Shown piece by piece: positions 40,879 through 52,864 of a stretch of DNA of 64,000 nucleotides. The notes below the pieces were generated by a model, which ran no database searches, was not told where the DNA came from, and saw only the letters and a program-made list of their open reading frames with translations. The stretch's first letter is position 1. Every line of letters starts with the position of its first letter. Source of the stretch: Brevipalpus yothersi (Eukaryota; Arthropoda; Arachnida; Trombidiformes; Tenuipalpidae); the NCBI GenBank assembly GCA_003956705.1, contig QZCP01000205.1, positions 62,001 to 126,000 on the forward strand, read 5' to 3'. Position numbers and translations under genes: made by a program.

Positions 40879-41032
40879 GTAAGTGTATGCTCATCTGTTG
40901 TGTGTTCCGTGTTCAAGCATGTTAAAGCGCAACTCGACTTGTATTGAAAAATGAAATGTTTTGATTTGGTTTGATCAAATTTATTGTAATTAAGCAATGT
41001 TAAACTAATTGTGATTGAAATATTTCCTTCAG
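40879..41032 (+). other. Putative 5' UTR intron of the 127-aa membrane protein gene
   Basis: A strong donor (CAG|GTAAGT at 40879) and an acceptor after TTTCCTTCAG (41031-41032) lie upstream of the start codon at 41074. The spacing fits an intron in the 5' UTR. No transcript data support it. Confidence 0.45.
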
Positions 41033-41073
41033 TGGGTGTGTGGTAACCATAATCGCAATAATTAGGACTGATC

Positions 41074-41457
41074 ATGGTGCTCCATAGACTTGGACAAGCT
41101 GTGGCTGGAAGCTTAAGATTGAAAGCTGGTCATCGTGGTATGCACAAGTTTGGTAAAGATTTTACTTTCAAAGGTTTTGCCCATCCGTTAACCGAATTTG
41201 TGTTCGATCGAAGTTTTTTAACTGGTTACAAGGCGTATCTTCCGAGTGCTATTCTTGCCTTCTTCGCAATTCATGCTTACATCCGGATTGAGAAGCAAAT
41301 TTTGTATGAAGAGTTCTCCCAATTTTTTAACAAGTCAGCCCTTTACGGTGAACATGAGTTCCATGAGGGAAAAACATGGCAACAGAACAAATATCCTTGG
41401 TTAGATGAGGAAGATAACTCTTACGATATTGGAGAAATAATTAAAAGTAAAAACTAG
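41074..41457 (+). CDS. Unrecognised 127-aa single-pass membrane protein, possibly mitochondrial
   Basis: I do not recognise the family. The protein starts MVLHRLGQAVAGSLRLKAGHRG, basic with no acidic residue, like a mitochondrial targeting peptide. A hydrophobic segment follows around residues 52-68 (AYLPSAILAFFAIHAYI), then a charged C-terminal half rich in Glu/Asp ending near PWLDEEDNSYDIGE. Size and architecture resemble small accessory subunits of respiratory complexes, but no signature confirms that. It is a single coding exon with a good start context (gatcATGG) and a likely 5' UTR intron. It is divergent from the coiled-coil gene and convergent with the HSD17B12-type reductase 317 bp away. 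Confidence 0.75.
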   Translation: MVLHRLGQAVAGSLRLKAGHRGMHKFGKDFTFKGFAHPLTEFVFDRSFLTGYKAYLPSAILAFFAIHAYIRIEKQILYEEFSQFFNKSALYGEHEFHEGKTWQQNKYPWLDEEDNSYDIGEIIKSKN

Positions 41458-41774
41458 ATTTGTTGAATATTAGCTAGTGCGTAAATATATATATATAATA
41501 ATATACACCTGTTCATCGAAGAAATGATTAACTGGAATACTATTTCGTCTATTAAAGTACTGCAGTTGATGTGAAATACATTTCATGCTCTCCAACTGAT
41601 TTCGTGGATTGATTGAATGAAGTTCAAAATGGAGTAAATTTCACTAAATTTATTTATTTGTTTCAAAATCTACATTGATGTGGAAAAAAGCGTGACCCAG
41701 TTCGGGACATAAACACCGAGATTGAGAATCAGAAGAAGTATTGGAAATTATCATGGAATAGAAATAATCAAATT
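41458..41774. other. Short intergenic region between convergent genes
   Basis: These 317 bp contain an AT run (41487-41503) and presumably the two 3' ends. I see nothing else in them. Confidence 0.4.
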
Positions 41775-42725
41775 TTACTCCAATTTCTTGTTGAACTTTT
41801 TGTATGCTCGCCTGCGAACACCAGCAAGATTGTTAAAAGTAATTTTTGAGAATGGATCTTGACCGGGCAGGAAAAAGTTGAGATTTTCTGTAATGTTTCC
41901 AAATATTTTGTGAGGTAGATAGCCGAAAGTGCGAGTTTCAAGCCCAACAGTTTTCAGAGCAGATTGAACGTATGTCTTTGGAGTTGGTGAGAAGAAGCTT
42001 GGTTTGAGTTTACTCATACTTGTGGCCACATAAGCTGGTAGAACGCTCTGAACAATGATTCCCTTATTCTCGTATTCAATGGCAACAGCACGAGAAAGAT
42101 AGTCTACATAAGCCTTAGAAGCGGAATATACGGCAAGTAATGGTGTAGGAATACATCCGGCATAAGATGAAATATTGATAACAATTCCTCTTCGCTGTTG
42201 TTCCATCCTTTTGAGTGCAATATGAGACATCATCGTCAATGAGGTGACATTGATGTTGATCAAATCTTCGATCATTTTCCAATCTTCAATTTTGGAAAAA
42301 TATTCTGGATATGGATAAGATACTCCAACATTATTGACAAGCACATCAATACGCTCCAATTCAGCCATTTTCGCTTCGATTGGTGCATAATCGGTGGAAG
42401 TAAAATCAAAGGCCAATGTGTCAACTTTTTTACATGCTGGAATTTCTGCCAATATTTTCTCCTTAACATCATCCAGCTTGGCTTGATTACGACTTATGAG
42501 CAACATCTTGTAACCTTTGGCAGCCAATTGTCTGGCATATTCTAGACCGATACCATCTGTACAACCTGTCACCACAGCCCAATCATCTTCAGTTAAACGC
42601 CACTTGACTCCTAATCCAAATTGTGGTCCAATTAAATTACGATACACCATACGATACACTTTGCATAGAGCCCATATCACAAGATACCAAAAGGCAATGA
42701 AACCAACGATCACATATGCATTCAT
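41775..42725 (-). CDS. HSD17B12: Very-long-chain 3-oxoacyl-CoA reductase (HSD17B12 type SDR)
   Basis: A 316-aa short-chain dehydrogenase of the endoplasmic reticulum. It reduces 3-ketoacyl-CoA in very-long-chain fatty acid elongation, and family members may also act on steroids. The N-terminal hydrophobic anchor is at about residues 4-22. The cofactor motif TGCTDGIG is at 53-60, NNVG at 131-134, the catalytic Ser at 187 (NISSYAG) and YSASK with Tyr200/Lys204. The string NISSYAG...PTPLLAVYSASKAYVD is characteristic of the HSD17B12/let-767/spidey group. Length matches the family (about 310). The coding region has no introns. A donor at 43309 and an acceptor at 42744 could define a 5' UTR intron. 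It is divergent from TTC5. Confidence 0.93.
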   Translation of the reverse strand: MNAYVIVGFIAFWYLVIWALCKVYRMVYRNLIGPQFGLGVKWRLTEDDWAVVTGCTDGIGLEYARQLAAKGYKMLLISRNQAKLDDVKEKILAEIPACKKVDTLAFDFTSTDYAPIEAKMAELERIDVLVNNVGVSYPYPEYFSKIEDWKMIEDLININVTSLTMMSHIALKRMEQQRRGIVINISSYAGCIPTPLLAVYSASKAYVDYLSRAVAIEYENKGIIVQSVLPAYVATSMSKLKPSFFSPTPKTYVQSALKTVGLETRTFGYLPHKIFGNITENLNFFLPGQDPFSKITFNNLAGVRRRAYKKFNKKLE

Positions 42726-43980
42726 TATTGATGATGATAATACCTAAATCAGGAGAACATATAAAAAAACAGACACAAAAAAAAGACGATCAGTCACTTG
42801 AAGAGTGTACAAGATATTGTCAATCCGATGGATGACAGAGATGTAGACATGATGAGAATCGTACGATCATTGATGATAAGATACCGGGAAAAAAGGATAT
42901 GTAATGAAAATCACATGGAACTCAAAATGATGATATTATTCAGTAAGGATATGAATCAGAAGCGAAGAAAAAGTTTCCAATTTAGCTCAACAGGAAGAAT
43001 CAAAATGGTGATAATTATACTAACCTTATTTAACTAATAAAATGGTCAATCAACAACCAAAACAAACCAACTGACAAAATGAAAAGACCAATCAATCAGC
43101 CAACAAAAGGCAAAAAGGATTAATACCACAGTACTGATTGCGGCTGGTGAAGAAAGCGAATGTGTGTGTGTGTTTGCAATTACACTTTTCCTTGTCCACA
43201 GACTGATTCCACTTTGGCCACAAACAAACAAACACACACACACTTGAACACTTGAACACCTCGACGTCCTGATGACGATCAACCAAGAGGAATGGAAAAT
43301 CCAATTTACCTGTTATTACTGAAAACCAAGTTGAAGAACAAGTTAAACCACTTGAAGGTAACTTTTTTCTCAACTCACTTCTCAACTGAAATGATTAACA
43401 TCAACCGTTCAACTCTAAATCCTTTTTACCACAATCAACTTGCATTGGAGCCACTCGCAAGCCTCTTGTGTGTGTGTGTGTGTGTGAATGTGTCTGTTTA
43501 TGTTTCCTGAGGAACGATCTCACTTTTTTTTACCGGCAAACAACGTTATCACTCATTTCCACATACATGTATGAATTTTTGATCAATGTTTAAAAGATCA
43601 TCATCATCATCCGATTGTGTGAATTAACCAGATTCCAGTGGATCAGTTGTGAGTCAAAATAGTGGTGAGTAGAGGATGTTTTCTTTCAAGTGTTGATGAC
43701 TGTGGCTACCAATTTTGATCATTATTCTCGATTGATTATCACTTTATCAGGTGTATATGATGAATTGATATTCATTATTCCGGTGATTTGATTGGATCAA
43801 TCAATCGTTTTGATTGTTGAATATCAATTGATGCACAATTTTAGATCCTTCTTTGGTTGATGGATAATTTTTATCGAAAATGGTCTTCAGATTTACTGTC
43901 ATCGAATCACTTCGTTCATTTTGCTTGCTTCTCATTTTTCAGTATCACCAATGCAGATCGAAGTCCAAGTGAATTGAGAG
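42726..43980. other. Divergent promoter region of HSD17B12 and TTC5
   Basis: These 1.25 kb separate two divergent start codons. Putative 5' UTR introns can be drawn on both sides: minus strand 43309 to 42744 for the reductase, and plus strand 43665 (GTGAGT) to 43942 (after TTTTTCAG) for TTC5. (TG)n runs lie at 43157-43172 and 43468-43486. No coding sequence is supported. Confidence 0.4.
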
Positions 43981-45356
43981 ATGAGTGAAGACAATGTTGA
44001 CTGTTTAGAGAAAGCCGAACAATTGGTCAAAGATTTGTATGATTTTCGTGATAATTACTTCAATACTCATGGCTTGAATAGTGGAACAACCAAAGAGCGA
44101 GATGTTCAAGATCGAATGAATGTAAGAGAATTTTTCATCTTCTCAAACTCTATTTCGCTGTTACAATTCTTTTCTCTTAACTCGCTCTGATCTAGGATGT
44201 TATCATTAAACTTGAGGAGATGAAAGATGAATGTGAAAAAAAGGATCGATCTCGCTACTTTCTTCAACTAGGAAAAGCTCTCAATGTTCAATCAGAGTAT
44301 GATGAAAAGGGATTTCAAGCACTCAGTAAAGCAGTCAAATTGAATCCATCACTTCTCGAGGGACTGAATCAACTGGGTGAATCCTATTGGAAAAAAGGTC
44401 AAATTGATCTTGCTATCGAATGTTTTGAAAACACTCTCAAACAAGAGCCAAAGAATGTGGTTGCTCTTCGTAGTTTATCGATGTTATTTCGACAGCGAAC
44501 TGATGATGATCCGAAAGAAAAGTTAGATTCTATAATGAAAAGTCACCAAAAGGCCAAAGAAGCTCTAGATGCTGATATAAACGATGGAATGAATTGGTAC
44601 ATTCTAGGAAATTCTCTATTTTATCTTTACTTTCTATCGCCTCGACAAGATGAAACCAGATTCAAACAATGCAAATTCGCTTACATGAAAGCAGCGAATG
44701 ATAAGAAAGCTAGTCAGCAGCCTGATTTTCTCTACAATTACGCTCACGTTCTTGAGTACGAGCTCAATTTTAAACAGGCCTTAGATTGCTTGGATAAAGC
44801 AAGCTTGTATGATCCAGATTGGTCCGATCCTAGAGAAAGACGTGAATCTATTCATGATTACATCAAGAATGTTTCTTCAATGATTTCTACTAAGGCATCT
44901 CTCAAAAATCGTCGAATAACTAAGTTAATCGAAGACCTTAAACATGACATTTCCAAGCGTCCGACTGCTCTGAAAGAATTAGAAGTAAAAACTATTTCCA
45001 GTCTTGAGTGTGGAATGAATCAAAACTGTTGCATCATGGGAAAAGTTATTGGCCAGATCAGTGGAGAAGGTCTTTTGACTAGTTGCTTTTGTATTCTTGA
45101 TCATGAAAGCAAAGTTGTTGCCGTGAATGTCATCAATTTCAATAAGGATAAGGAACCTCTTCTTTATCAAACAGTGACAATCATGAGCCCTGAATTACAC
45201 ACAGAAACTGTTGAATTCGATTCCGAGTCCACTCATACCTTCGTTTTATCCATGATTCGAGTTGAGAATCCTATCTCACTTCTTGTGAATGGAAGGCCTC
45301 TAGGAAATGATGCAGTTGTTCGTCCAAAAGTCGATTTTTCGCTGAGAACTGATTAG
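43981..45356 (+). CDS. TTC5: Tetratricopeptide repeat protein 5 (TTC5/STRAP)
   Basis: TTC5 is a TPR protein with a C-terminal OB fold. It is known as a p300/p53 stress cofactor in the nucleus and as the factor that recognises nascent tubulin for tubulin mRNA autoregulation. Exons are 43981-44121 and 44196-45356 (74-nt GT-AG intron, phase 0), giving 433 aa (human 440). The N-terminus (LVKDLYDFRDNYFNTHG) matches the family. TPR units follow, for example LGKALNVQSEYDEKGFQALS, LNQLGESYWKKGQIDLAIEC and WYILGNSLFYLYF. The C-terminal OB-fold part includes GKVIGQISGEG and VENPISLLVNGRPLG. Colinearity with the human protein is good over the whole length. The gene converges on a receptor gene 0.5 kb downstream. 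Confidence 0.93.
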
Positions 45357-45864
45357 CTCTCTCGGAAAAGAGACTCTAAAATTCTTTTGATCCCAACTGT
45401 CTTCTTTACCTTTCGATTTTCATCGTTTAAGCTGACAATATTGGTCAGTCTACATATCATTTAATGAAGTTTCCATATCATGCTTTTTATACTTTATCTT
45501 CATCGTTGGTTCATTCTCACATTTTCCTTAATATCAGTAAAGTTCATCTCTTTCATTCGTCTCCTCTTGATGAGAAATCGAAATTTTCTTTCACAATATC
45601 TTGTCAAAGATAATCCTGTGAGAAAATTCTTCATACCTTGTGATAAGTTGTCTGATCTTATCAGTATATACCGTGTCATAAGAACACAGCTTAGATCAAT
45701 TATCTCATTGAGCTCGTAGTATCTCAAAACAGTATAAACTGTATGAATTAGTTGAAGTTTTTGTGAGTAACTTGAAAATCACTTGAAAATAGGAAATAAC
45801 GAGTTTTGAATGAATTTATTATATTCTCAACAATTCATAAAACATTCTTTTCTTGATTAACCAA
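45357..45864. other. Intergenic region between convergent TTC5 and receptor genes
   Basis: About 500 bp, likely both 3' UTRs. Frames open across 45480-45727 on both strands, but neither shows a family match or splice support. Confidence 0.4.
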
Positions 45865-48089
45865 TCAATTTGCTATCATCACGTTAGCCATTGCAACGGC
45901 TTTTGCCGCTCTCGCCTCTGCAATCAATATTCGAGCTAGAAAAATCATATAAATGATCATTGAAATGGTGTTCTTAGAATCTAACTCCTATTCTCACCTT
46001 GTTTTTGAGAGACAACAAAATCAATAACCAAGAAAAAGTTTTGACCAAGATGAACACATGCCTAGAATTGAGAGAAATAAAACTTGTCAATTCTGCTCCC
46101 AATTAACAGGACCAACTTTCAATCCATGGAATAGAACATATCATTTGCTTAATTGAATTTTGGTTAAAAAATTAAAAAATCAAGCTGTTTCTCACATGAT
46201 ATAGATTATGGCGACTCAAACCGAACAGATTGTAGCAATGAAATCCAATCGGAGGTCCTGATATCCTTTGTACAAATAGACGGACCTAATAAGAGAGACG
46301 CGATCAGTATTGTGCAATTAGTAGAACTACGATTGGTAATATCGTGAGTTCTTTTCGGCGTTCATCTTCAATTTCATATCACTGATCCTCTATAGATAGT
46401 TTTAGATAGTTTTTTTGAGGTTAAGAAGATGCTGGAAAGTTGCTTTCATAGTTCTTCTTGGAAACTATCAGAGCTATGATCTTTCGTAGACACGCTATCG
46501 AGACTACATCAATGATCTTGGGATCCAATAAGTTTGAATTTTGACATCGTTGCCAAGTTGGTTACTGGGTTGATTTTCATGAAAAATCGATTCCTATGCC
46601 TACCTGAAGTCTCATATCTATAGGATATTTAGCCGCCAATGATGCTCTAACTGCACGCAAATACACATGATGAACCTAAGGAATAGAGAAAGAGAGAAAC
46701 TTCGTGAACGAATGGAAATCAATTTCTAGCTTCAAATGGATAGAAACTATGCATTGGAAAACTTTTCCAAAATTTATAGTTCACTTCAGACCTATTTTGA
46801 GAGAAAATGACAAGATTCTGGGCCATGTATCAGCCTCACCTCATCATTTAAACCAACACCAGCCACGAACATTCGGAAGAACAAGTAAGCTGACTCGAAC
46901 GTCAATCCCCATAAAATAATGAGAGCCAACCATGACAATGGCATAAAATAAATCTCATACATACAATAAGTGAATACCACAGGATGGAGAGCGAATGAGG
47001 CCAGTACAATTAGACACCAGTATCGATTGTATTTTTCCAATTTCCAACACAGAAAATCATGTTCAATCAGCACTTGTCTCATCAACTCTATCGGCTTGAT
47101 GTTGATGCTTTTACTTTCCTTACTGAAAATTATCGTCTCAATATCTTGATTGACCTTACGAAATCGTATGCGAAAGTAGAATGCCAATATATCGAACACA
47201 GTAACAGTGAGATACATTGAAACGGTATTGATGAATGCCCATACAGTCAGTATTATCAGCCATGCCATACTATAGTAATCATAATGTTCCTCAGATGCTC
47301 GTAAAATTGAATCCTCATCCGTGTAAATGGAGACAAATACTGCCGATGCAAGGGTCATTCGAATTCCGATTATATAAAGACAATTGGCCATCTTTCGACG
47401 AGCATATCGAGATAGAACTTCCGCAATTTTGATATTAGTTCCTAATTCTGCTGGTGGTTTGAACCCTTGTAGAAGCTGATGATAACAAAATGATTAAGAT
47501 CTTGATTATGATCAAAATTTGATGTTGTTAGTGAGAGAGAATAAATTTTCACACATCGATTGGATAAGAAAAAAGGCTTGCTACTTTTCATCACCCACCA
47601 GTTAGATCATCAATTGATGACTGATTCTCACGTTTGACCTCGAATTTTATAAGAGAATGGATTATACTATATACTACCTACTTATGATGAAAAGTAGTAG
47701 CCACACACACATTAACTTACCTGAAAAACTTCGATCCAATCCAGTGCCATCACATTGTTTCGTGCTGATGACCAATTGATTCGATAGATAATGAATGTGT
47801 AAGTTGCCTCAAAAATGATCAACCAATTCAAGTAGGGATGAGTTAAATAGGAGTAGCCGAGAATCCAGTGAACATACGGATCATCATAGTAGGTAACGAA
47901 TATGGATCGGACAATAATTACAAACGAGAAACAAGTGACACACCATGAATAAAATCTCAATAGAGCAGATACTTGAACTTTGGTACGACTGGTCTGACCA
48001 TAATCTTCAAAATAGATAGGCAAAAATCCACATGGTACCATGTAAGTTTCAAGATTGATTATCTCATCTCGTGACAGTGTTTCGGTCAT
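45865..48089 (-). CDS. Gustatory-receptor-like seven-transmembrane protein, 6 exons
   Basis: A 433-aa multi-pass membrane protein with the layout of invertebrate gustatory-type chemoreceptors, which work as ligand-gated cation channels in sensory neurons. Exons: 48089-47721, 47475-46840, 46675-46604, 46285-46196, 46061-45998, 45935-45865. All introns are GT-AG; the first four are phase 0 and the fifth phase 1. Hydrophobic segments include WCVTCFSFVIIVRSIFV and LNWLIIFEATYTFIIY (exon 1), LIILTVWAFINTVSMYL, YWCLIVLASFALHPVVFTYC and PLSWLALIILWGLTF (exon 2), and FFLVIDFVV near the end. Several phase-0 introns cutting short C-terminal exons are typical of insect and mite GR genes. The canonical TYhhhhhQF motif is not obvious, so the subfamily is uncertain and a divergent orphan receptor is possible. 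The intact frame argues against a pseudogene. Confidence 0.75.
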
Positions 48090-49064
48090 TTCGCCGTCAA
48101 AAAAAGGTCCACCGTTTTGTTGAACAGTAGAATCAGTATCGTTATTGGAATCAGAATGTTGATTATGATGTTGTCTTTTCTTCCCAACTTGTGGGAGAAA
48201 AATATGAGGATATATTCTTGCCGTTTCTAATTAATGGGCTTCGATCGCTTGAATAAATATTATTTCGGATGGGTTGATCTTATTCAATAACAAAAGAGTA
48301 TCTCGCAATCGATCAATTCTTTTCGAATATCATGATCGAGTAACTTGTGATGAGTCAACCTGTGAATCGAATCGAATCGAAACCATTCCAACTTCAAAGT
48401 AGAAAGTTTCTCATGATATTTTTTTTTCTTCTTTCTCTCTTTCTCGTGCATTAACTCACTCTCTGTATTTTATTCTCTTCCAGATGAGGAAAGGCTCAGA
48501 ATGATATGGTTTTTTAGATAAACGAGAAAAAAAATCAATGAAATATATCGTGAGGAAAAAGGAACGAAATCGATTACGTTTCCTCATTGATTACTTTAAA
48601 TCATGCCACTTATGTTCTAAAGACTAGAAAGACTAAATTTTTCAGGAATAATTTTGATAATATCCAGAAAATCTGGAATTCTACATTTTTAGCTCTCATA
48701 TCTAATAAGAAGATTGTTTCCATAAAGTTTCTCATGAGCATTCTTTGCATGGACAATCAGTATCGACTGGGGAAATTTTCGTAAGACAGTAGGACTCATT
48801 CAGCCTTGTCGTCATGTTTGACAGACTCTTATCAAGCAAAGCTTTTTGTTCGAATTTTCTTACTTAGCTTACATCTCATCGAATTTCGTTAGAAAAAAAT
48901 TTTACCTCTCGATATTATCAATCAAGATATTTTGAAGGAAATAAGAAAAAATCAGGAAAGATAGCTTCTATGACTCTTTATTAAGGCTCAAATTTTTGTC
49001 CCCCAATGCATCTGACATAAGTAATCATGATCAAAAAAGACGTTATCCGCTCTGTAACAGTAAC
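48090..49064. other. Intergenic region upstream of the receptor gene
   Basis: About 1 kb of AT-rich DNA with a CT-rich patch at 48424-48445. It should hold the receptor promoter. I see no gene or repeat of note. Confidence 0.4.
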
Positions 49065-52000
49065 TTACTTGAGAGGATAATGATCTGAAACGAGGACTGG
49101 CACAAGAACTTGTTCTTGCTCTTGTTCAATATTATTGAGTATATTTGGCTGATTTTCGTATAAATTTTTGGCTACTGATGGATCGTATAATGAATGATAT
49201 ACTGGAATTGTTCCTTTTCTATCTACATCATGAAAAGGATGTGGATTTAGTGCATAAATGGGATGAGCATATTTTAAAACAGGATATCGTTGCATTGGTC
49301 TCTGTGAATACATTGGTCTGAATCCATTTACCATAGGCACTTGGGAAATAGGTAGAGGAGCTGTTGGAAGAGCATGGAAATATAATTTCAAAAAATATGA
49401 AACATGTATCAAATTCCAATAAATTGGCTCGAGAGATAATGAGTGTGTCTCAATTTTGAAGAGCAAATCAATTGATGAGAGAATCAAAATTCGTTATCAC
49501 ATGTATGTCAAGAGGTTTTCTTCAGATTACATGATGTTGCAACCCAAGTGGGAAGTCAAAGGTACAGTATCTTAATATGCTCAATCTAAAACATGCCAAC
49601 TTTGACTTTCTACTTGGCTAAATCATTTTTATACTGGTAATACTATCTTTTTATCATAAGTTTATCATAAAGTCGTTGATTTTCCCTAACATCCATCTTT
49701 GAGAATCCTCCCTGCTTGTCATCAACTTCTGACGACTTCGTTTTCGATCGAGATTATTTTCAATATTTGTTGGGCTCGTCTTGAGATGGATCTTTTATTC
49801 CCTGATCACACCTTAAGAAATCACAAGTATTGACAGTGGGATGAGTCCCCTAATTGTTGGCATTTCACTCACTCAAACATCGTGTCTTAAAGTAGTAAAT
49901 TGTGATAAGTTGAGTGTCTCAAACGCGTTTAATCAAATTGGTTTTTTTCAAACAAACAAACAGCAAATGGATGATCAACTCACCAGAATGGTCATGATAA
50001 GTGTTGTCGATCAAATGATTCTGAAGTCTTACAGCCAATCCACCTTGATTATGATCAACTGGATACTGTTGGAGCCTATAAGCTCCATCGTCGTACGCAA
50101 CTTGACTTCCATAGTCAAAACCAAAATCATTGCTCACCTAAAATAATTGAAATAATTGAAATGAGACGATTTTCTTCTCATATACACTGTATTTGATCTC
50201 CACGAAAACTTCATGATAATCATTTAACTCATACATGTATTCAGAGTATTCTGCGGTTGCATGTATATTTGACTGTTGATACTCGCTCTGTGAAAGTTTT
50301 TTTCACGCAATCGAGTTCAATTTGTGATACTACTGTATTCTAAATATTTTTCCCTCTTTAATTTATCTTTTATTAATAATAAATCAGATGTCAAAGAAAA
50401 TCTATGAGAGTTTTAGTCAAGACAAAAACTGATTAACAGAGAAAACAAGAGCGCTCATCGAGACTCAAAAACTAATGATCAATCCTGATGATTTGAAACT
50501 TTGGGTGTCTCAAAGAATACTGCATCTGCTTCTTTTTTACACGGAGATCAGACATAAAAAATTCGAACATTTTGCTCAACGATCATAAAAATTTGAAGAT
50601 TTTCAGACGAAGAGTGTGGAAAGTGTTGGAAGATTTTTCGAACTTGAACCAAGTGATGTGATCTGTACAAACAATTATATCAATTTGTGGTAATTAATTC
50701 TACATACAATAAGAGTGGTCATCTAAAGCTAAAAACAAGGGAAGGTCATTAGATTGGAGAATATTTAAAATGATCTAGATAATCAGGAAGAGATAAGATA
50801 CTATCTTGTCAGGACTTACTGAACAGATTTCAGGAACTTGGAAAGGTTACAGGACAATTTTTAATCTGCTCACGTCCAGAAACACTTCTTCATGAATCCA
50901 AGATTGCTTTCCCTACACATGCAGTAAAGTAAGTTCAAGACTTATGATAAACTCAGCTTTTGATTATAGAGAGGATCTCAACTTTATTTTCAAAACGTAA
51001 TCTTCTCTTCAAAAACGCTACAAATTAGACCAAACTTTTTATCTCATTTGTTTGAATTTGAATAAAATTTCTCTCGAGAAACTTTACTGAGAACATAGAA
51101 CTTTCTACATCACGCAAGATTGAGCAGGAGGCTGCATTTTTATTCGGAAGATATGCTGAAAGGCCAAGAATAATTTTAACGAGGGTACAAATCTAGGGAT
51201 CAGTCAGCCACGATCGAGAAAGATAGAGTTTCATGATTGAGTAATGCTAATAAGTGCTCATCAAGTGAGCTCAATCAATTTCCTCTTCATAAAATTGTTG
51301 GTATCACTTCCTCTTTCCGACAGTCTTTCGGGTGAATCAGATTTTCGGTTACTTTTGTAACTACACTCGAAAGCAATACTCAAACTGACCCAACAACTGA
51401 CCAGTCGATAGAGCATGAGAGAAGCTATCGAATTCATGCCAATCTCTCATTGTCATTCTTGCTAAGAATAAGAATAAGAGCCAGTATGAAGGAAGAAAAA
51501 TTGATAAAAAGTACATCAAAATTTCGAATTTGAATGCATCTATATTTTCCTTCCTTTTTTGCCAGTTTTGGCCACATTCAGTTCTCATGGAATTCAAGTC
51601 ACAATCGTGTATTTGTATTCACTCCAGTATTGATTTACATGTCTCAAAAGAATCAATTGTTACATTAACAATCGACCACTTACAGGGCGTTATGTTCAGT
51701 CCACTTGGGAGGTCATTGTCTAATTCTACCGACAACAACATCAACTCTATTTTTAAAACCGAATTATGTGTTTAAATTGCATACTTTTGTGGTGTGCTCG
51801 AACATTCGAACATCCATAACTTGATTCTTTGTATTCCATTTTATTTGGGTCTTTTCTTCTGTACTTTAAACTGACTAACATTGTGCAATCAAAACGGAAG
51901 ATCTAAACTAACATTAGCTCTTTGAGGTGAGATTTATAGCTAAATAAATGGTTTAATGTGGTGAACCTCAATTCGAATTCGAAAAGAAATATTCTTCAGG

Positions 52001-52864
52001 CCATCTTGAACACTTTGAAGTTATCAATTTCTTCATTTTTATGACATCAACTGTTCTGGCATAATTTTGTATTCAATGTTAGTGATTTTCATTCACGAAA
52101 AACAACCTAATTGAAAGATAATTATTTTTTTTCCACTGGCTTCATGTGGTGAAGATCGTTCTTTTCGAAACATTTCCATGTGGAATGAGAACCGCTCAAT
52201 TCCTAGCGAGAGGCTTGAGATAAAAAAGGAAAGGATTTCATGATGGATCGATAAGATTTAAATTTCAAATTTGAATGAAACTAAATTATAAATTCATCTA
52301 GTCGCGATCTCTGAGTGACTGTTAGTGGGTTCTGATCTTAGTGAATTTCATTATTCGTTCAAACTTAAGTGAATTTCGTGGTAAAGACCGTGAAAATTAT
52401 TCCCTGATTCAATATATCTAATCAAAAATCTTCAATGGCCACTGTTCAAGGTTAACAGCTATTATTAGGTCAAGAAAGATCAAATCTAAAGATTAAAGAT
52501 GTTGTTTTTGTTCATCTTGAAGTCAATTGATCGAATTGATATGAAAGAATGCTGTCAGTGTTCATCATCAAAGTTGCGAAAACATGAAACTTGCCGGCAA
52601 ATATGCCAAGTTGAAGAAAGAGAATTGAGAGAATTCCTGCTGATAGATTTAAATCAAATGCCTTTCGAGCGCTAATTTTCAGGTTATGTCGTGATCGTGT
52701 AGGTTGCTTTGCGTAAGCTGTTTGAAAACGAAAGTTTCGCTGAAGCATCTACTCACATCTTGTTGAACTATGTGGCTTGACGCGGGAATATGTCCACTTA
52801 TTGTTGAACAAACTAGTTGACTTAAAATTATCAAGAATGAGCACAATTCAAATGAGGTTCTCAT
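49065..52864 (-). CDS. Orphan secreted protein, 3 exons, Tyr/Pro/His-rich
   Basis: I do not recognise this gene. Exons: 52864-52757, 50137-49984, 49360-49065, joined in phases 0 and 1 with GT-AG borders; 185 aa. Exon 1 encodes a clear signal peptide (MRTSFELCSFLIILSQLVCS, likely cleaved near ISG), so the product is probably secreted. Exon 2 (FGFDYGSQVAYDDGAYRLQQ) is Tyr/Asp-rich. Exon 3 has repeated Pro-Met/Pro-Tyr phrases (PMVNGFRPMYSQRPMQRYPV, ALNPHPFHDVDRKG), an EQEQEQ stretch and ends in DHYPLK. The composition is reminiscent of cuticular or silk-like matrix proteins, but no chitin-binding motif is seen. The stop overlaps a strong donor (CTCAA|GTAAGT at 49069), so a longer isoform with further exons is possible. 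Intron 1 is 2.6 kb; intron 2 is 623 nt. Confidence 0.6.
50138..52756 (-). other. Intron 1 of the orphan secreted gene
   Basis: These 2.6 kb sit between the signal-peptide exon and exon 2. The content is AT-rich and unique by eye, without microsatellites of note. No nested gene or RNA is supported. Confidence 0.4.
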
